Assembly: GCF_011170085.1 (NCBI RefSeq)
Contig: NZ_BLLI01000001.1
Span: 1 to 64,000 of the forward strand
Direction: 5' to 3'
DNA length: 64,000 nucleotides
Origin: Pseudolactococcus hodotermopsidis
GTDB taxonomy: Bacteria; Bacillota; Bacilli; Lactobacillales; Streptococcaceae
Of this stretch, positions 51,504 through 61,449 are shown in pieces. Below the pieces are notes generated by a model. That model saw nothing but the letters and a program-made list of their open reading frames with translations. It did no database searches and was not told where the DNA came from. Position 1 is the first letter of the stretch, and every line of letters begins with the position of its first letter. A program made the translations under genes and the position numbers.

Positions 51504-52207
51504 TTAAAATAGCTTGAAAGTTTTTGAATTTCTGCTCTTGTCAATGCACGAAATTCGCCAGATGTCAAGTTTTCATCTAGCACAATCGGGCCAATTTGCT
51601 TGCGTGTCAGTCTAGTCACAAGTTTCCCAAGACTCAAAAACATTTTGCGAATTTGGCGATTTTTTCCCTCGCTGATTGTGACCGTGGCGGTGTGTGGTGC
51701 TGTGATGATGAGTTTGGCTGGGGCTAGTTGGACAGTGCCGTCAATCAGAAGACCGTGGCGGAATTTTTGGCTGTCGTCTGGGTGGAGAGGCTCCTTGGTC
51801 TCAACCTCGTAAACTTTTGCAACGTGCGCCTCTGGTTTGAGCATATTGCGCCCCAACTTACCATTATCGGTAATGAGCAATAAGCCGTCCGAGAGGAAGT
51901 CCAGCCGACCAATGATATAAAGGCTCGTGCGGTCAAAATCAGCAGAAAAGAGGTCGAAAACGACCTTTTTTTCGCTATCAAAATTAGCCGACAGCGTTCT
52001 AATCGGCTTGTTGAGCATATAGTATCTGTGAGCTGGAAAACTCACTTTTTTCTCATCAATTTTGACCTCATTGACCGCCGAATCAACTTGAAAATTCATA
52101 GCTCTAATATTTTTATCATCTACCGTCACGCGATTTTCGCGTAGCATTTTCTTGACTTGCGACTTTGGCACGTTGCCAAAATTGACTAAAACATCATCTA
52201 TTCTCAT
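51500..52207 (-). CDS. RsuA-family 16S rRNA pseudouridine synthase
   Basis: 235 aa. N-terminal S4 RNA-binding domain (RIDDVLVNFGNVPKSQVKKM), then the catalytic domain with YIIGRLDFLSDGLLLITDNG, where the catalytic Asp follows GRL (about 103-111), and ISEGKNRQIRKMFLSLG (about 177-193). Family members isomerise U516 of 16S rRNA; RsuA or a close paralogue. Normal length. Confidence 0.92.
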   Translation of the reverse strand: MRIDDVLVNFGNVPKSQVKKMLRENRVTVDDKNIRAMNFQVDSAVNEVKIDEKKVSFPAHRYYMLNKPIRTLSANFDSEKKVVFDLFSADFDRTSLYIIGRLDFLSDGLLLITDNGKLGRNMLKPEAHVAKVYEVETKEPLHPDDSQKFRHGLLIDGTVQLAPAKLIITAPHTATVTISEGKNRQIRKMFLSLGKLVTRLTRKQIGPIVLDENLTSGEFRALTRAEIQKLSSYFN

Positions 52208-52264
52208 CTTAATTAGCCATTTTTAAGCTTTCTAATTTTTAACATATGATAAGATAATTTTACC

Positions 52265-52303
52265 AAAAAACACGTCCCAAATGTTAAATTTGGGACGTGT
52301 TTT
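52265..52303. terminator. Strong bidirectional terminator overlapping the tetR end
   Basis: AAAACACGTCCCAAAT pairs perfectly with ATTTGGGACGTGTTTT. The stop codon of the TetR gene lies in the loop, so the last codons form one arm. Confidence 0.85.
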
Positions 52304-52856
52304 CTTGCCATATCTGTTCAAGTACACCTAGCACTCTTTCAAAAAAATCGATAATTTCGTTCAAACTAAGCTGAAGGTCATCATTTGCGACAATTTGAGA
52401 AATTCCCATAGAGATAACACTAAACCATTTGGACAACGATTCTCTTTTTTCATGAGATAACTCTCTGTATTTTTCGTCTTTATTTATTGCACCTTGAAAA
52501 ATTTTTTGAGAAAAATCATTAACTAAGTCAGGATGCCAAAAATTCTTTGAATAAACCGCAGTAAAAAGCTCTGGGCTATGTTTAGAAAACTTTATATAAT
52601 TTATCACTAAATTTATCAAAGAATCTGAATGATGTTTTTTATTAAAAATATCATCTTGTACCTTGCCCAAAACTCTATGCAAAACAGCCTCTTTTAATTC
52701 ATCCATACTACTAAATTCTTGATAGAGAGGTTGCGTTGAAATTTCCATATGTTCTGCTAAAGCTCTAGCTGTAAACTTCTCAGCAGTCTCTTTTATAACA
52801 AATTCTTCTGCACCAGCAAGAATATCCTCTTTAAAAATTTTTTTAGTCCGAACCAC
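52284..52856 (-). CDS. TetR/AcrR-family regulator
   Basis: 190 aa. The N-terminal helix-turn-helix (EFVIKETAEKFTARALAEHM then EISTQPLYQEFSSMDELKEA, about 17-56) fits TetR regulators, although the recognition helix is unusual (TQPLYQEF rather than YYHF). It lies about 90 nt downstream of the secreted lipase gene in the same direction; it may control that gene or itself. The ligand is unknown. Confidence 0.8.
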   Translation of the reverse strand: MVRTKKIFKEDILAGAEEFVIKETAEKFTARALAEHMEISTQPLYQEFSSMDELKEAVLHRVLGKVQDDIFNKKHHSDSLINLVINYIKFSKHSPELFTAVYSKNFWHPDLVNDFSQKIFQGAINKDEKYRELSHEKRESLSKWFSVISMGISQIVANDDLQLSLNEIIDFFERVLGVLEQIWQENTSQI

Positions 52857-52946
52857 TTTATTCCTTTAATCTCCTTATCACATTTCTCTACTTGATTAAA
52901 GTATACTTAAAATATCAAATATGTTTTAAAAGGATGTTTCAAAACT

Positions 52947-54182
52947 TTACAAACCTTGATTCCTAATCGCAATATTTTGATAAAATGCTTTAACTTTATT
53001 TTTAAGTAATGGTGCTTGTACATAATCTTGTCCAACAAAGTCCATGTGTTCCCAACCTTCAATTGTTGGTTCGACATACCAGACACCTTTTGTTGGGTTG
53101 CCATCAGCATTTTTAAAGGCTTGACCTTGCGGATAAAGTGCTGAAATAACTGGCACTAGACCATCATTACTACGCCATTCTTTTCCGCCAGTTGCACCGA
53201 TATAAGCGGCGGAAATAGAGTAAAGCGGGAACATTGTGAGAGAAGGATAATAATTTGATGATAATACCCCTTTATAAGTTGCATTTCCTGAATAAGAAAA
53301 GTAATAAACATCATCACTCAAACTTGTTTTCTCATTCAATTTCTGAGCGCCTTCAGTTGTCAAATCATACAAAACAATATCTTCGTTAGCATTCCAAATA
53401 CTACTACTAAAGACACGTTTCAAATAAGCCAAACTGCTTTCATTCGGCAATTGGCGTAAGCCCCATTGATCTAGTTTAAAATCATAAGACAAATTGACAA
53501 GACTACCATTCGCAATAAAAGCTGAACCATAAATAACTTCATGAAGTAAGTCTTTAGCAAGCGAAGCAACTTGCGTGCCATTGTGAGGTGTTGCGATAGT
53601 TGTTATACTACGCACCCACTCTTTATTACCAGAAAAAATTTCTGGCAACTCAATCCCATGTGCTTGTGCATACTCTTTTTCTTCTTGACTTCCCTCGCGG
53701 AGCAATGTTTCAAGCATCCTACTTGTCTGACCACCTTGGCTATGACCAATCAAATGAATTTTGTTTTCTGCATTCCAAGTCGGATAAATTCCTGGGAAAG
53801 TTCTGCCATATCGTGCGTGACCGTGTTCCTCAGCATGAGCAGCACCATAGTCAACAGTGCCACCTTTGATGTAGTAATACAACTCGATTGAACGATCCCA
53901 ATTACTACCAAAGGGACTGACAACAGCCTCCAAACTTTGATAGCCATTATCAGACAAATCGCCAATAATATTTTGAGTCGTTCCTCCCCAATAATACAAG
54001 TCCTCTCCGAGTTCACCATGTCCGAAACCTGTCAGACCATGGACAAATATATTAGGATCAGAATTGTCTGCTTGAACTTTATCTTCATTCAAAAAGCCAA
54101 ATGAAAATAAAGTTGCAACCAATAAACATTTCAATGAGAAAATTTTTGATTTTTGCTTCGTTACATTAGAGAATAATGCCAT
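52947..54182 (-). CDS. Secreted triacylglycerol lipase
   Basis: 411 aa. A signal peptide (basic N-terminus, then FSLKCLLVATLFSFGFLNED and cleavage near KVQA) is followed by a mature alpha/beta hydrolase of about 375 aa. The oxyanion region is NIFVHGLTGFGHGELGEDLY, the nucleophile elbow is HLIGHSQGGQTSRML (Ser near 150), and the C-terminal His is in EGWEHMDFVG. It fits the family I.5 lipases of Bacillus/Staphylococcus (SGNH-unrelated). Such lipases are unusual in lactococci, so it may have been acquired. AGGAAAGATT precedes the ATG. Confidence 0.87.
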   Translation of the reverse strand: MALFSNVTKQKSKIFSLKCLLVATLFSFGFLNEDKVQADNSDPNIFVHGLTGFGHGELGEDLYYWGGTTQNIIGDLSDNGYQSLEAVVSPFGSNWDRSIELYYYIKGGTVDYGAAHAEEHGHARYGRTFPGIYPTWNAENKIHLIGHSQGGQTSRMLETLLREGSQEEKEYAQAHGIELPEIFSGNKEWVRSITTIATPHNGTQVASLAKDLLHEVIYGSAFIANGSLVNLSYDFKLDQWGLRQLPNESSLAYLKRVFSSSIWNANEDIVLYDLTTEGAQKLNEKTSLSDDVYYFSYSGNATYKGVLSSNYYPSLTMFPLYSISAAYIGATGGKEWRSNDGLVPVISALYPQGQAFKNADGNPTKGVWYVEPTIEGWEHMDFVGQDYVQAPLLKNKVKAFYQNIAIRNQGL

Positions 54183-54466
54183 CGTTTTATAATCTTTCCT
54201 TTCTATTAGTTATTTTATTTAAAATAACACTTTTGTAATCCGAATTACGTTTATTTATTAACTAGTTATACCTATTATATCAAAAAAATATCATTTTTCA
54301 AATCATTTGTTATTAAATAACTTTTTTTCTTTACGTTATTTTATTGAATCTCTTTTGTTTTCGATTTTCTTATATTTTTATTATATTTTTAGAATTTATA
54401 AGAATCAAACTGTCCTAGTAATCTTATCCCTTGACCTTTTCTGACTTTTAAAATATAATCTAAATA
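54183..54466. other. AT-rich intergenic stretch
   Basis: About 280 bp between the lipase and the DUF960 gene. It carries the lipase leader and probable promoters and is very AT-rich. No gene, RNA or clear repeat is seen until the inverted-repeat element at 54467. Confidence 0.5.
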
Positions 54467-54541
54467 TATACTCGTTCAAGCATAAAAATAAAACAGATAA
54501 GGCTGTCCTATCTCAAAATCTTGCATTTTTGAACGAGTATA
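54467..54541. mobile_element. Small inverted-repeat element (TATACTCGTT family), copy 1
   Basis: 75 bp bounded by perfect 13-bp inverted repeats TATACTCGTTCAA and TTGAACGAGTATA. Same ends as the element at 58587-58678. The TA at each edge fits insertion at TA. It lies 22 nt upstream of the DUF960 start codon and may supply its promoter (its right end contains GAGTATAAAAAT). Confidence 0.6.
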
Positions 54542-54563
54542 AAAATGCAAAGCGAGGCAAACT

Positions 54564-54875
54564 ATGGCTTTTACAAATACAACTGCGCGTTATGCGAGTT
54601 TTGGCACAATTGAGTCCATCCCTAGTGAAATTATTGACACTTTTTGGCGCATCATTGACAACAATCTCAAGGGTGTTTTTGCGCTAGAACCTGTGCTGAA
54701 TTTTGAATTACTCAATCATCAAGGCTTGCTTACTGTTCGTTTCTCACAAGATGACGATCCAAACACAGCGATTATCTTTGATTTCAACTATAAATTTGAT
54801 AGTGCTTGGCCACGACTTTTTCATGCTGTTGACAATATGGGGCGTGAAACAATTATGACACCTATGGAAGTCTGA
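54564..54875 (+). CDS. DUF960-family protein
   Basis: 103 aa. FTNTTARYASFGTIESIPSE, IIDTFWRIIDNNLKGVFALE and DNMGRETIMTPMEV match the DUF960 family of Firmicutes; function unknown, no membrane segment. AAGCGAGG lies at ribosome-site distance. A hairpin terminator begins within its last codons (54872). Confidence 0.83.
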   Translation: MAFTNTTARYASFGTIESIPSEIIDTFWRIIDNNLKGVFALEPVLNFELLNHQGLLTVRFSQDDDPNTAIIFDFNYKFDSAWPRLFHAVDNMGRETIMTPMEV

Positions 54876-54899
54876 TGACCTGTCATCAGCTTTTTTTAT
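54872..54899 (+). terminator. Terminator after the DUF960 gene
   Basis: CTGATGACCTGTCATCAG with T7; the gene stop codon (54873-54875) is in the first arm. Confidence 0.85.
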
Positions 54900-54906
54900 A
54901 TCAAAA

Positions 54907-54936
54907 AAAGCAAGTTCCCTAAAGAACCCACTTTCA
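54907..54936 (-). terminator. Terminator after rpsR
   Basis: Minus-strand AAGTGGGTTC, a short loop, GGGAACTTGCTTTTTTT, just past the rpsR stop. Confidence 0.7.
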
Positions 54937-54943
54937 ATCATTC

Positions 54944-55189
54944 TTATTCAGAATCATTCGCTACGAAAGGCAGCAAAGCCATGATACGTGCGCGTTTGAT
55001 AGCTGTTACCACTTTACGTTGGTTTTTAGCTGACGTCCCCGTCACGCGACGCGGCAAAATTTTACCACGTTCAGAGATGAAACGTTTCAAAAGCTCAGTG
55101 TCCTTGTAGTCAACGTTTTCGATTTTATTAGCTGCGATAAAGTCAACTTTTTTGCGGCGTTTAAAGCCACCACGACGTTGTTGTGCCAT
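54944..55189 (-). CDS. rpsR: 30S ribosomal protein S18
   Basis: 81 aa. [20 protein letters not shown], then [20 protein letters not shown] and [20 protein letters not shown], the S18 pattern. Zinc-binding cysteines are absent, as in many Gram-positive S18 forms. Third gene of rpsF-ssb-rpsR. AAAGGAGAAAACAC is the ribosome site, which lies at the edge of a palindromic repeat. Confidence 0.98.
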   Translation of the reverse strand: MAQQRRGGFKRRKKVDFIAANKIENVDYKDTELLKRFISERGKILPRRVTGTSAKNQRKVVTAIKRARIMALLPFVANDSE

Positions 55190-55202
55190 GTGTTTTCTCC
55201 TT

Positions 55203-55319
55203 TATTTGAACTTCAAGCTAACTTTCTAGCAAAATAGACGTTTTGTCCGCACGAGCTACGCTCCCTTACGGCAAAACACTAATTTTCTACGAAAGTTTGC
55301 GCCTTGGGCGCACCGCTTT
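55203..55319. repeat. Palindromic 5'-UTR repeat, longest copy
   Basis: Fills the ssb-rpsR gap. It has TTTGAACTTCAAGCTAACTT at one end and GAAAGTTTGCGCCTTGGGCG then CACCGCTT at the other, like the copy at 36139-36197, plus a middle hairpin GTTTTGTCCG/CGGCAAAAC. Confidence 0.65.
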
Positions 55320-55378
55320 TCAGTATCATGTTTTTATTATTCTTGGAAAGCCTGTTTTTTCAGCTTTCCAACCTGTGA

Positions 55379-55888
55379 TTAAAACGGCAAATCATCATCA
55401 CTCAAGTTCATGGGTGTGCCACCAGAAAACGGATCGCTGTCGCGACCGAAATCGGGCGTTGCAGGTGAACTTTGAGTTTGTGATGGCTGATTGCCACCGA
55501 AGTTTGATGTATTAGGTTGAGGCGGTGTTGGCGCATAGCCACCACCCGTCCCGCCGCCTTCGCGTTGCACACGACTTTCAAGCATTTGGAAATTATCAGC
55601 GACAACCTCAGTCACGTAAACACGCTGACCTTGCTGATTTTCATAATTTCTCGTTTGAATGCGACCCGTTATCCCAATTTGCGCACCTTTTTTACCCCAA
55701 TTTGCCAACAGTTCTGCTGATTGACGCCAGATGACAACATTGATAAAATCGGCTTCCCGCTCACCTTGCGCATTCTTATACGTGCGATTTACCGCCAAGG
55801 TAAATGTCGCAACCGCTTGGTTTTGCGGGGTATAACGAAGCTCAACGTCCTTGGTCAAACGACCCACTAAAACAACATTATTAATCAT
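55379..55888 (-). CDS. ssb: Single-stranded DNA-binding protein
   Basis: 169 aa. OB-fold (about 1-105) beginning [20 protein letters not shown] with [20 protein letters not shown], then a Gly/Pro/Gln-rich flexible tail and the acidic tip NLSDDDLPF that binds partner proteins. In the rpsF-ssb-rpsR operon of Firmicutes. Confidence 0.98.
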   Translation of the reverse strand: MINNVVLVGRLTKDVELRYTPQNQAVATFTLAVNRTYKNAQGEREADFINVVIWRQSAELLANWGKKGAQIGITGRIQTRNYENQQGQRVYVTEVVADNFQMLESRVQREGGGTGGGYAPTPPQPNTSNFGGNQPSQTQSSPATPDFGRDSDPFSGGTPMNLSDDDLPF

Positions 55889-55984
55889 GTTTTGTCCTTC
55901 CTGATTTCCTAGAGGAAGCTAATCAGTGCGATAAAGCCTTGACTTCTAACAAACAAGCCAAAACAGGCTTTTTTCGCTTCCTAA

Positions 55985-56278
55985 TTAAGCTTCTACTTTA
56001 GTAATCATGTGACGCAAGATGTCGCCATTGATTTTCGCAAGACGGTCGAACTCGCTTGTTGCAGCAGAAGTTGATTCAGCTTCCAATGTCACAATGCGGT
56101 AAAAACCTTCGCGAAAATCATTGATTTCATACGCAAGACGACGTTTTTCCCAATCTTTTGATTCAGAAATAGTGGCACCATTTTCTGTCAAAATACCGTC
56201 AAAACGCTCAACAAGCGCTGCTTTCGCATCTTCGTCAATGTTGGGACGAATAATGTAGAGAATTTCGTACTTAGTCAT
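55985..56278 (-). CDS. rpsF: 30S ribosomal protein S6
   Basis: 97 aa. [40 protein letters not shown] and the C-terminal [12 protein letters not shown] are the family pattern. First gene of the operon, with AAAAGGAGGAAACATCA as a strong ribosome site. A leader hairpin precedes it. Confidence 0.98.
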   Translation of the reverse strand: MTKYEILYIIRPNIDEDAKAALVERFDGILTENGATISESKDWEKRRLAYEINDFREGFYRIVTLEAESTSAATSEFDRLAKINGDILRHMITKVEA

Positions 56279-56297
56279 TGATGTTTCCTCCTTTTGG

Positions 56298-56335
56298 TCT
56301 AATGACTCGAGGCATTTCCCCGAGTAAGTGAGGGA
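56298..56335 (-). promoter_or_regulatory. Leader hairpin before rpsF
   Basis: Minus-strand ACTCGGGGAAATGCCTCGAG with T closes a short stem directly before the ribosome site. In Firmicutes the S6-S18 complex represses its own operon through a hairpin at this place. The typical CCG loop was not clearly seen, so the assignment is tentative. Confidence 0.4.
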
Positions 56336-56493
56336 TACTCACAATTATTAATTATATCATACTTTCTAGGATTTTGGCAAATTTTTTTATTAAATGGACT
56401 ATATCGTCACACTCACACCTAAAACAAATTCAATGACAAGCAATTGGAATAGCACTTTTCTAATATTTCCTATTTTATTTAATCAAAACCATG

Positions 56494-58167
56494 CTATTTC
56501 AAGACTTGCCATTTTCGATTCTCATCAAAAAACTTTGCCATGACTTTTGCCTCAAGTACAATCTCCTTTGGATATTGCAAAACTTGTAAAAGTTCAATCG
56601 CATTACGTGTTGTCGCAGGACCTTGACGTAAAGAATAGTCAAAAGTCACGCCATTTTCCTTGGTCACTTGCTCCTCAAAATGAACGTTTTCACAATTTTC
56701 AGATAAAATTTCTGTTAATTCAATATCGTGCGTTGCGACAAATGCCAGAGTTTGCTTGTGTTTCGACAACCACTCAATGATACCGCTTGAAGCCGAAATT
56801 CGCTCAATCGTGTTCGTGCCTTTGAGAATCTCGTCAACAAAGCACAAGCACGGCTGAGCGCTCGCCACTAAATCAAGCACGCGCTTAACAGACTTGATTT
56901 CCGCCACAAAATAGCTATCTCCCGCAAAAATATCGTCCTCTATTGCCATAGAAGTCAGCACAGTGGCTCTCGGCAAACTGATATGGCTGGCAAATGCTAA
57001 GTTAATCGTATTTGCCAAAATACAGTTAATCGCAATCGCCTTAACATAAGTTGATTTGCCAGAAGCATTCGAGCCTGTAATCAGCGTATTCTTCCGCCAG
57101 TTGACGGGATTAGCAACAGGATTCGTCAAAAGTGGATGGGCGACATTTTCAGCAAGTACCTGAAAGTTTTCTGTAAAGGTCGGCTGACAGATAGCAACGT
57201 TGCTTGACAGTCGCAAGTTCAAAACGGCAAGCGCGACCTCAAGCTCGCCAAGCAAATGCCAAACAGCCTGCGCCTCTTTATCGTGATGAATGATTTTCGA
57301 CAAAACGAGATGATAGGAAATAAACGGCAACATAATAATCGCATTCAGATAATCAACAAGAATTTCCATTTCCGACTCTGATTTTACACGGAAAGAAAAG
57401 CCAAACTTTGAAATTGAGCGAATTGTTGTCAGATTTTGCTGTAATTCTGTTTGAAATGGTGTCTGAATTTTGCTGATTTTCCTAGCAATTGAGACCGTTT
57501 GCACCAAGTATGCCATACTATTAAGTTCAACTTCCAAAGCAACTTTTTTGAATTGATAATAACAGATATTGAAAACCAATGAAGCAAGTATAAGTAGCAC
57601 AGCAAATTCTAGTGGCAAAACAACCCTTGATAGCATCGCTACAAAAGGCAAACAAGCACAAAAGATGTAAAGACCCAAATGCGGGAGTTTCTGCGATTTA
57701 GTCTCCGATAAATAACTCTCGACAAAATTGTGATCTTTCTTACCCAAACGCGCAAACTGGTACTGAATCGCCTCGCGCGCCACAGAATTTTCAGCAAAAA
57801 ACTGAATTAACTTTTCTTGACGCTTGTGTTCACGCTCCGAAAAATTAAAGTTCCGCAAGCGTTGATATAGCGCTTCTGATCCGATACTTGATTTGGTGTT
57901 GTTGATTTTCTGAAAAAATTCAAAAAAATCAAGGTCATACCAAGTCAAATCATCAACTTCACTATCATATTTACGATAACTTTTCGCCTTTTCCCACGCT
58001 TCTTTTAGCGTTTTTTCACCGTCCTTGCGCGTTCGACGAGCAGGTTTTCCCCAATTTTTGCGAACATCTTTTTTCAGCTTAATTCTATCAAAAATATCAA
58101 TCACACATACAATAAAGACAATTGTGGCAATCACGCCAAGTACTGTTAATAATGCTGTCATTTTCAT
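56494..58167 (-). CDS. MutS-like ATPase with membrane segments
   Basis: 557 aa. N-terminal membrane helix (LLTVLGVIATIVFIVCVIDI) and a further hydrophobic pair near residues 170-210, then a MutS-type clamp/lever region and the C-terminal MutS ATPase: Walker A LITGSNASGKSTYVKA (about 362-377), Walker B CLCFVDEILKGTNTIERISA (about 442-461), and VATHDIELTEILSEN. It lacks the mismatch-recognition domain of MutS, so is not a mismatch repair protein in the usual sense; function unknown. A single gene with AAAGGACAG before the ATG. Confidence 0.85.
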   Translation of the reverse strand: MKMTALLTVLGVIATIVFIVCVIDIFDRIKLKKDVRKNWGKPARRTRKDGEKTLKEAWEKAKSYRKYDSEVDDLTWYDLDFFEFFQKINNTKSSIGSEALYQRLRNFNFSEREHKRQEKLIQFFAENSVAREAIQYQFARLGKKDHNFVESYLSETKSQKLPHLGLYIFCACLPFVAMLSRVVLPLEFAVLLILASLVFNICYYQFKKVALEVELNSMAYLVQTVSIARKISKIQTPFQTELQQNLTTIRSISKFGFSFRVKSESEMEILVDYLNAIIMLPFISYHLVLSKIIHHDKEAQAVWHLLGELEVALAVLNLRLSSNVAICQPTFTENFQVLAENVAHPLLTNPVANPVNWRKNTLITGSNASGKSTYVKAIAINCILANTINLAFASHISLPRATVLTSMAIEDDIFAGDSYFVAEIKSVKRVLDLVASAQPCLCFVDEILKGTNTIERISASSGIIEWLSKHKQTLAFVATHDIELTEILSENCENVHFEEQVTKENGVTFDYSLRQGPATTRNAIELLQVLQYPKEIVLEAKVMAKFFDENRKWQVLK

Positions 58168-58294
58168 CTGTCCTTTCGCAAATCAGCCACACTTTTCTAT
58201 TTATTATATCAGAAAACTGCCGACAAAGTGACAAACAAAAAAACTAGCACAATTACCAGTTTTTTAACTTGTTATTAAAATTCATCAAGATTTC

Positions 58295-58795
58295 TTAATT
58301 TCCAAACCGCTTCCGTCGCTGTTTCAATCCAAGCCAATAAAATAACGTATAAAAGACCACCAACAACAGAAAATAAAAGCCAAGATAAGCCACAATTAGC
58401 GAAAACCACCCCCAAGTATGAAACATCAGGTAATGCTCATCACGAACGGTAGCCAATGATTCCCATGACCCAAGCCAAAGCAAGATAATCGGCGCAAAAT
58501 TAAAAACCAAGGCTTTATAAAATTTCATACCACGCCGACCCTGAATGTAGCCTTCGCAAATAAAGAAAAATGGTGGAATGAATTAGTATACTCTTTTAAC
58601 TATAAAAAGATTACGCCTTCACCTTGTCGCCTAGAATTGACGAATTTAGTTCAACCTTTTTATAGTTAAACGAGTATAAAAATGGCACATTATATGGACT
58701 CAAGAGGTGGTCCTACCTGTCAGATAAAGAAAAATAAGTCCCAAAATCTGCATAATAAGTGGCACAAAACTCGTCCAAGAAAAATGTCTCTTCAT
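58295..58795 (-). pseudogene. Membrane protein gene interrupted by an inverted-repeat element
   Basis: The gene starts at 58795 (GGAG ribosome site after uppP) as MKRHFSWTSFVPLIMQILGL then IFLYLTG and stops at a TGA. Then comes the element at 58587-58678, after which FIPPFFFICEGYIQGRRGMK, YKALVFNFAPIILLWLGSWE and two more hydrophobic segments run to the stop at 58295. The two parts look like one small membrane protein of about 130-140 aa, of no known family. It is likely non-functional unless the part from the internal ATG at 58528 (77 aa) is made. Confidence 0.7.
58587..58678. mobile_element. Small inverted-repeat element (TATACTCGTT family), copy 2
   Basis: 92 bp; 23-bp ends TATACTCTTTTAACTATAAA and complement TTTATAGTTAAACGAGTATA, with one mismatch. 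No coding capacity. Inserted in a membrane protein gene; TA at both edges. Confidence 0.75.
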
Positions 58796-58810
58796 TAAAT
58801 CTAATCTCCA

Positions 58811-59647
58811 TTAGCCGCCAAATACTGCACTAATCGCTGCATAGACAAGCAAAATAGCACCAAGAACAATCCGATATTTGCCAAAAAACGTAAAATCATG
58901 ATTTTTGATATAACCCATTAAAAAGCGAATGACGATAAGTGACACGAGAAATGCTGTCAGGCAAGCAGTAAACAGAATTCCAAATTGATAGAAAGAAAAA
59001 CTTTCGCCACTCAAAATAAATTTAAAGATTTTAAGACCGCTTGCACCAAACATAATCGGAATGCCGAGAAAAAAAGTGAACTCTGTTGCCACAAAACGTG
59101 AGGCACCTAGAATTATCGCCCCCAAAATCGTCACACCAGAACGTGATGTCCCTGGCATGAGCGATAGTAGCTGAATCAAGCCAATATAAAAGGCAAATTG
59201 ATAAGGCATGCGATTAAAATTGGTCAGGGTATCGGGACGAGTTTTTGCCCACTTTTCAACATAGATAAAGCCAATACCATAAATAATCAGCATGATTGCC
59301 ACGCTCACAAAGTTATAAAAATGCGCTTCAAGCCAGTCGTCAAACAACAAACCTGCAATCGCAGCAGGTAAACAAGCAATAATCACTTTCGCCCAAAGTT
59401 GCCATGTCAACTGCTTATCACGTGGCGTTTTTTCTTTGTCAAAAGGATTGAGTTTTTTAAAATAAATCACAACAACTGCCAAAATTGCGCCAAGTTGAAT
59501 GACAACATCAAACATCTTCATGAACTCAGCAGATTGTTTGAGGTTGATAAACTCATCGGCGAGAATCAGATGCCCAGTCGAGCTAATCGGTAGCCACTCC
59601 GTAATCCCTTCAATAACGCCGAGAATAATTGCTTTTATAAATTCCAT
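58811..59647 (-). CDS. uppP: Undecaprenyl-diphosphatase (UppP/BacA)
   Basis: 278 aa, about eight membrane helices. Recycles undecaprenyl pyrophosphate for cell-wall synthesis; confers bacitracin tolerance. Signatures [20 protein letters not shown] (about 11-30) and [20 protein letters not shown] (about 160-179) with the catalytic Glu, Ser and Arg residues. Confidence 0.97.
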   Translation of the reverse strand: MEFIKAIILGVIEGITEWLPISSTGHLILADEFINLKQSAEFMKMFDVVIQLGAILAVVVIYFKKLNPFDKEKTPRDKQLTWQLWAKVIIACLPAAIAGLLFDDWLEAHFYNFVSVAIMLIIYGIGFIYVEKWAKTRPDTLTNFNRMPYQFAFYIGLIQLLSLMPGTSRSGVTILGAIILGASRFVATEFTFFLGIPIMFGASGLKIFKFILSGESFSFYQFGILFTACLTAFLVSLIVIRFLMGYIKNHDFTFFGKYRIVLGAILLVYAAISAVFGG

Positions 59648-59856
59648 AGTCTAAATTTCCTTATTTTTTTTATCTTTGTTCCTGTTTTCATTATACCAAA
59701 AACCGAAGCGTTTCGCTCATATATCTCGTTTTTTTACTATTTTTGTATAATTATGCAAATTTTAGTAAAAAATTGCCTTATTTTCGTCAGTTATATTGAA
59801 AATTCAGTCATTTTTTAGTAGAATTGAGAGGAGTACATTTATATAGAAAGAGACTT

Positions 59857-61449
59857 ATGAAAAAATTATTATCACTATTTGCCGTAATTTTTGTCGTTTT
59901 TAGTCTGACTGCACCACTTTTTGCAGTCAAAGCTGATAGTTCTGACGAAGAATTTCGCGTAGGTATGGAAGCGGGTTATCCGCCATTTAACTGGACGCAA
60001 AAAACAGCCGCTAATGGTGCAGTCAAAATTGATGGCAGCAACCAATACGCCAATGGCTACGATGTGCAAATTTCTAAGAAAATTGCTGACAAACTTGGCA
60101 AGAAACTGGTTATTGTCAAGACAAAATGGGATGGTTTGTTGCCCGCACTAACTTCTGGCAAAATTGATGCCATTATTGCTGGTATGAGTCCAACAGCTGA
60201 GCGTCGCAAGGAAATCGACTTTTCACAGAATTACTATACCAGTCAGCTAGTCGTCGTGGTCAAAAAAGACAGCAAATATGCTGATGCAACCAGTCTTGCT
60301 AATCTAAGTGGTGCAAAAATCACAGGACAGCAAGGGACTTTCCACTACAATCTGATTTCGCAAATTCCTGATGTTAAGCAAGAACCTGCTATGGGTGACT
60401 TTTCGGCGATGCGAGTAGCACTTGAGGCTGGCACAATTGATGGCTATGTCGGCGAACGCCCCGAAGGATTGACGGCTGAGATGAAAAATTCTAAGTTTAA
60501 AATGCTGAGTTTTGCGGACGGTAGCGGTTTTGTAACCAATCCTGAGGATACACAAACGGCTGTCGGCATGCGCAAGGGCGATAAATCGTTGACTATTGTC
60601 AATGAGGTTTTGGCAAGTATCAGCCAAGCTGAACAGATCAGTATCATGGATGAGATGGTCGCACTCCAGGAACAGCCCGATGAAAAGGTCGGTTTTTGGG
60701 GACAAGTGACCAATATCCTTAAAGATAATGGTAGCGATTTTGTACAAGCAGCTGGCATGACGTTGTTTATCTCGATTCTTGGCACATTTATCGGGACATT
60801 TATCGGGCTTTTGATTGGTGTTTTCCGCACGACTAAAAAATCTGCCAATCGTGTGGCGGCGATAATTCAAACGATTGTTGGTTGGATTATCAATGTTTAT
60901 GTTGAAGTTTTCCGTGGCACGCCAATGATTGTACAAGCCATGGTCATCTATTATGGTTCGGCGCAATTCCTTGGCATTTCTATGGATAAGACCCTTGCAG
61001 CGCTGATTATCGTCTCTATTAACACGGGGGCTTATATGAGCGAGATTGTTCGCGGTGGGATTTTCGCCGTTGACAAGGGACAATTTGAGGCGGCGAGCGC
61101 GCTTGGCATGAATCACAGTCAGACCATGGTCAAAATTGTCTTGCCACAGGTTATCCGCAACATTCTCCCAGCGACTGGTAATGAATTTGTCATCAATATC
61201 AAGGATACGTCTGTTTTGAACGTGATTTCGATTACCGAGCTCTTTTTCCAAGGCAATACCGTGGCGCAACAGAATTATCAGTATTTCCAAACGTTTACGA
61301 TTATCGCAACAATTTATTTCATCTTGACCTTTACGATCACAAGGATTTTGCGTTTTGTTGAGAAGAAACTTGACTCTGACGACTTTACGACTGGCGCCAA
61401 TCAGATGCAGCTCAAAGATGCTGCTGACGCATTAGGAGGTGAAAAATGA
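59857..61449 (+). CDS. Amino-acid ABC transporter, fused binding protein and permease
   Basis: About 530 aa from the ATG at 59857; an upstream in-frame TTG at 59824 would hide the ribosome site. Signal peptide [20 protein letters not shown], one periplasmic-type solute-binding domain (about 30-270, [33 protein letters not shown]), then the HisM/GlnP-type permease (about 300-510, [38 protein letters not shown]). The fused form with one binding domain transports polar amino acids such as Gln/Glu/His; the exact substrate is unknown. It overlaps the ATPase gene by 4 nt. Confidence 0.92.
   Translation: MKKLLSLFAVIFVVFSLTAPLFAVKADSSDEEFRVGMEAGYPPFNWTQKTAANGAVKIDGSNQYANGYDVQISKKIADKLGKKLVIVKTKWDGLLPALTSGKIDAIIAGMSPTAERRKEIDFSQNYYTSQLVVVVKKDSKYADATSLANLSGAKITGQQGTFHYNLISQIPDVKQEPAMGDFSAMRVALEAGTIDGYVGERPEGLTAEMKNSKFKMLSFADGSGFVTNPEDTQTAVGMRKGDKSLTIVNEVLASISQAEQISIMDEMVALQEQPDEKVGFWGQVTNILKDNGSDFVQAAGMTLFISILGTFIGTFIGLLIGVFRTTKKSANRVAAIIQTIVGWIINVYVEVFRGTPMIVQAMVIYYGSAQFLGISMDKTLAALIIVSINTGAYMSEIVRGGIFAVDKGQFEAASALGMNHSQTMVKIVLPQVIRNILPATGNEFVINIKDTSVLNVISITELFFQGNTVAQQNYQYFQTFTIIATIYFILTFTITRILRFVEKKLDSDDFTTGANQMQLKDAADALGGEK

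Noticed and set aside
60304-61290. 328-residue minus-strand frame opposite the amino-acid transporter
   Set aside because: The plus strand has clear binding-protein and permease domains; the opposite frame has no known motifs and unlikely composition.
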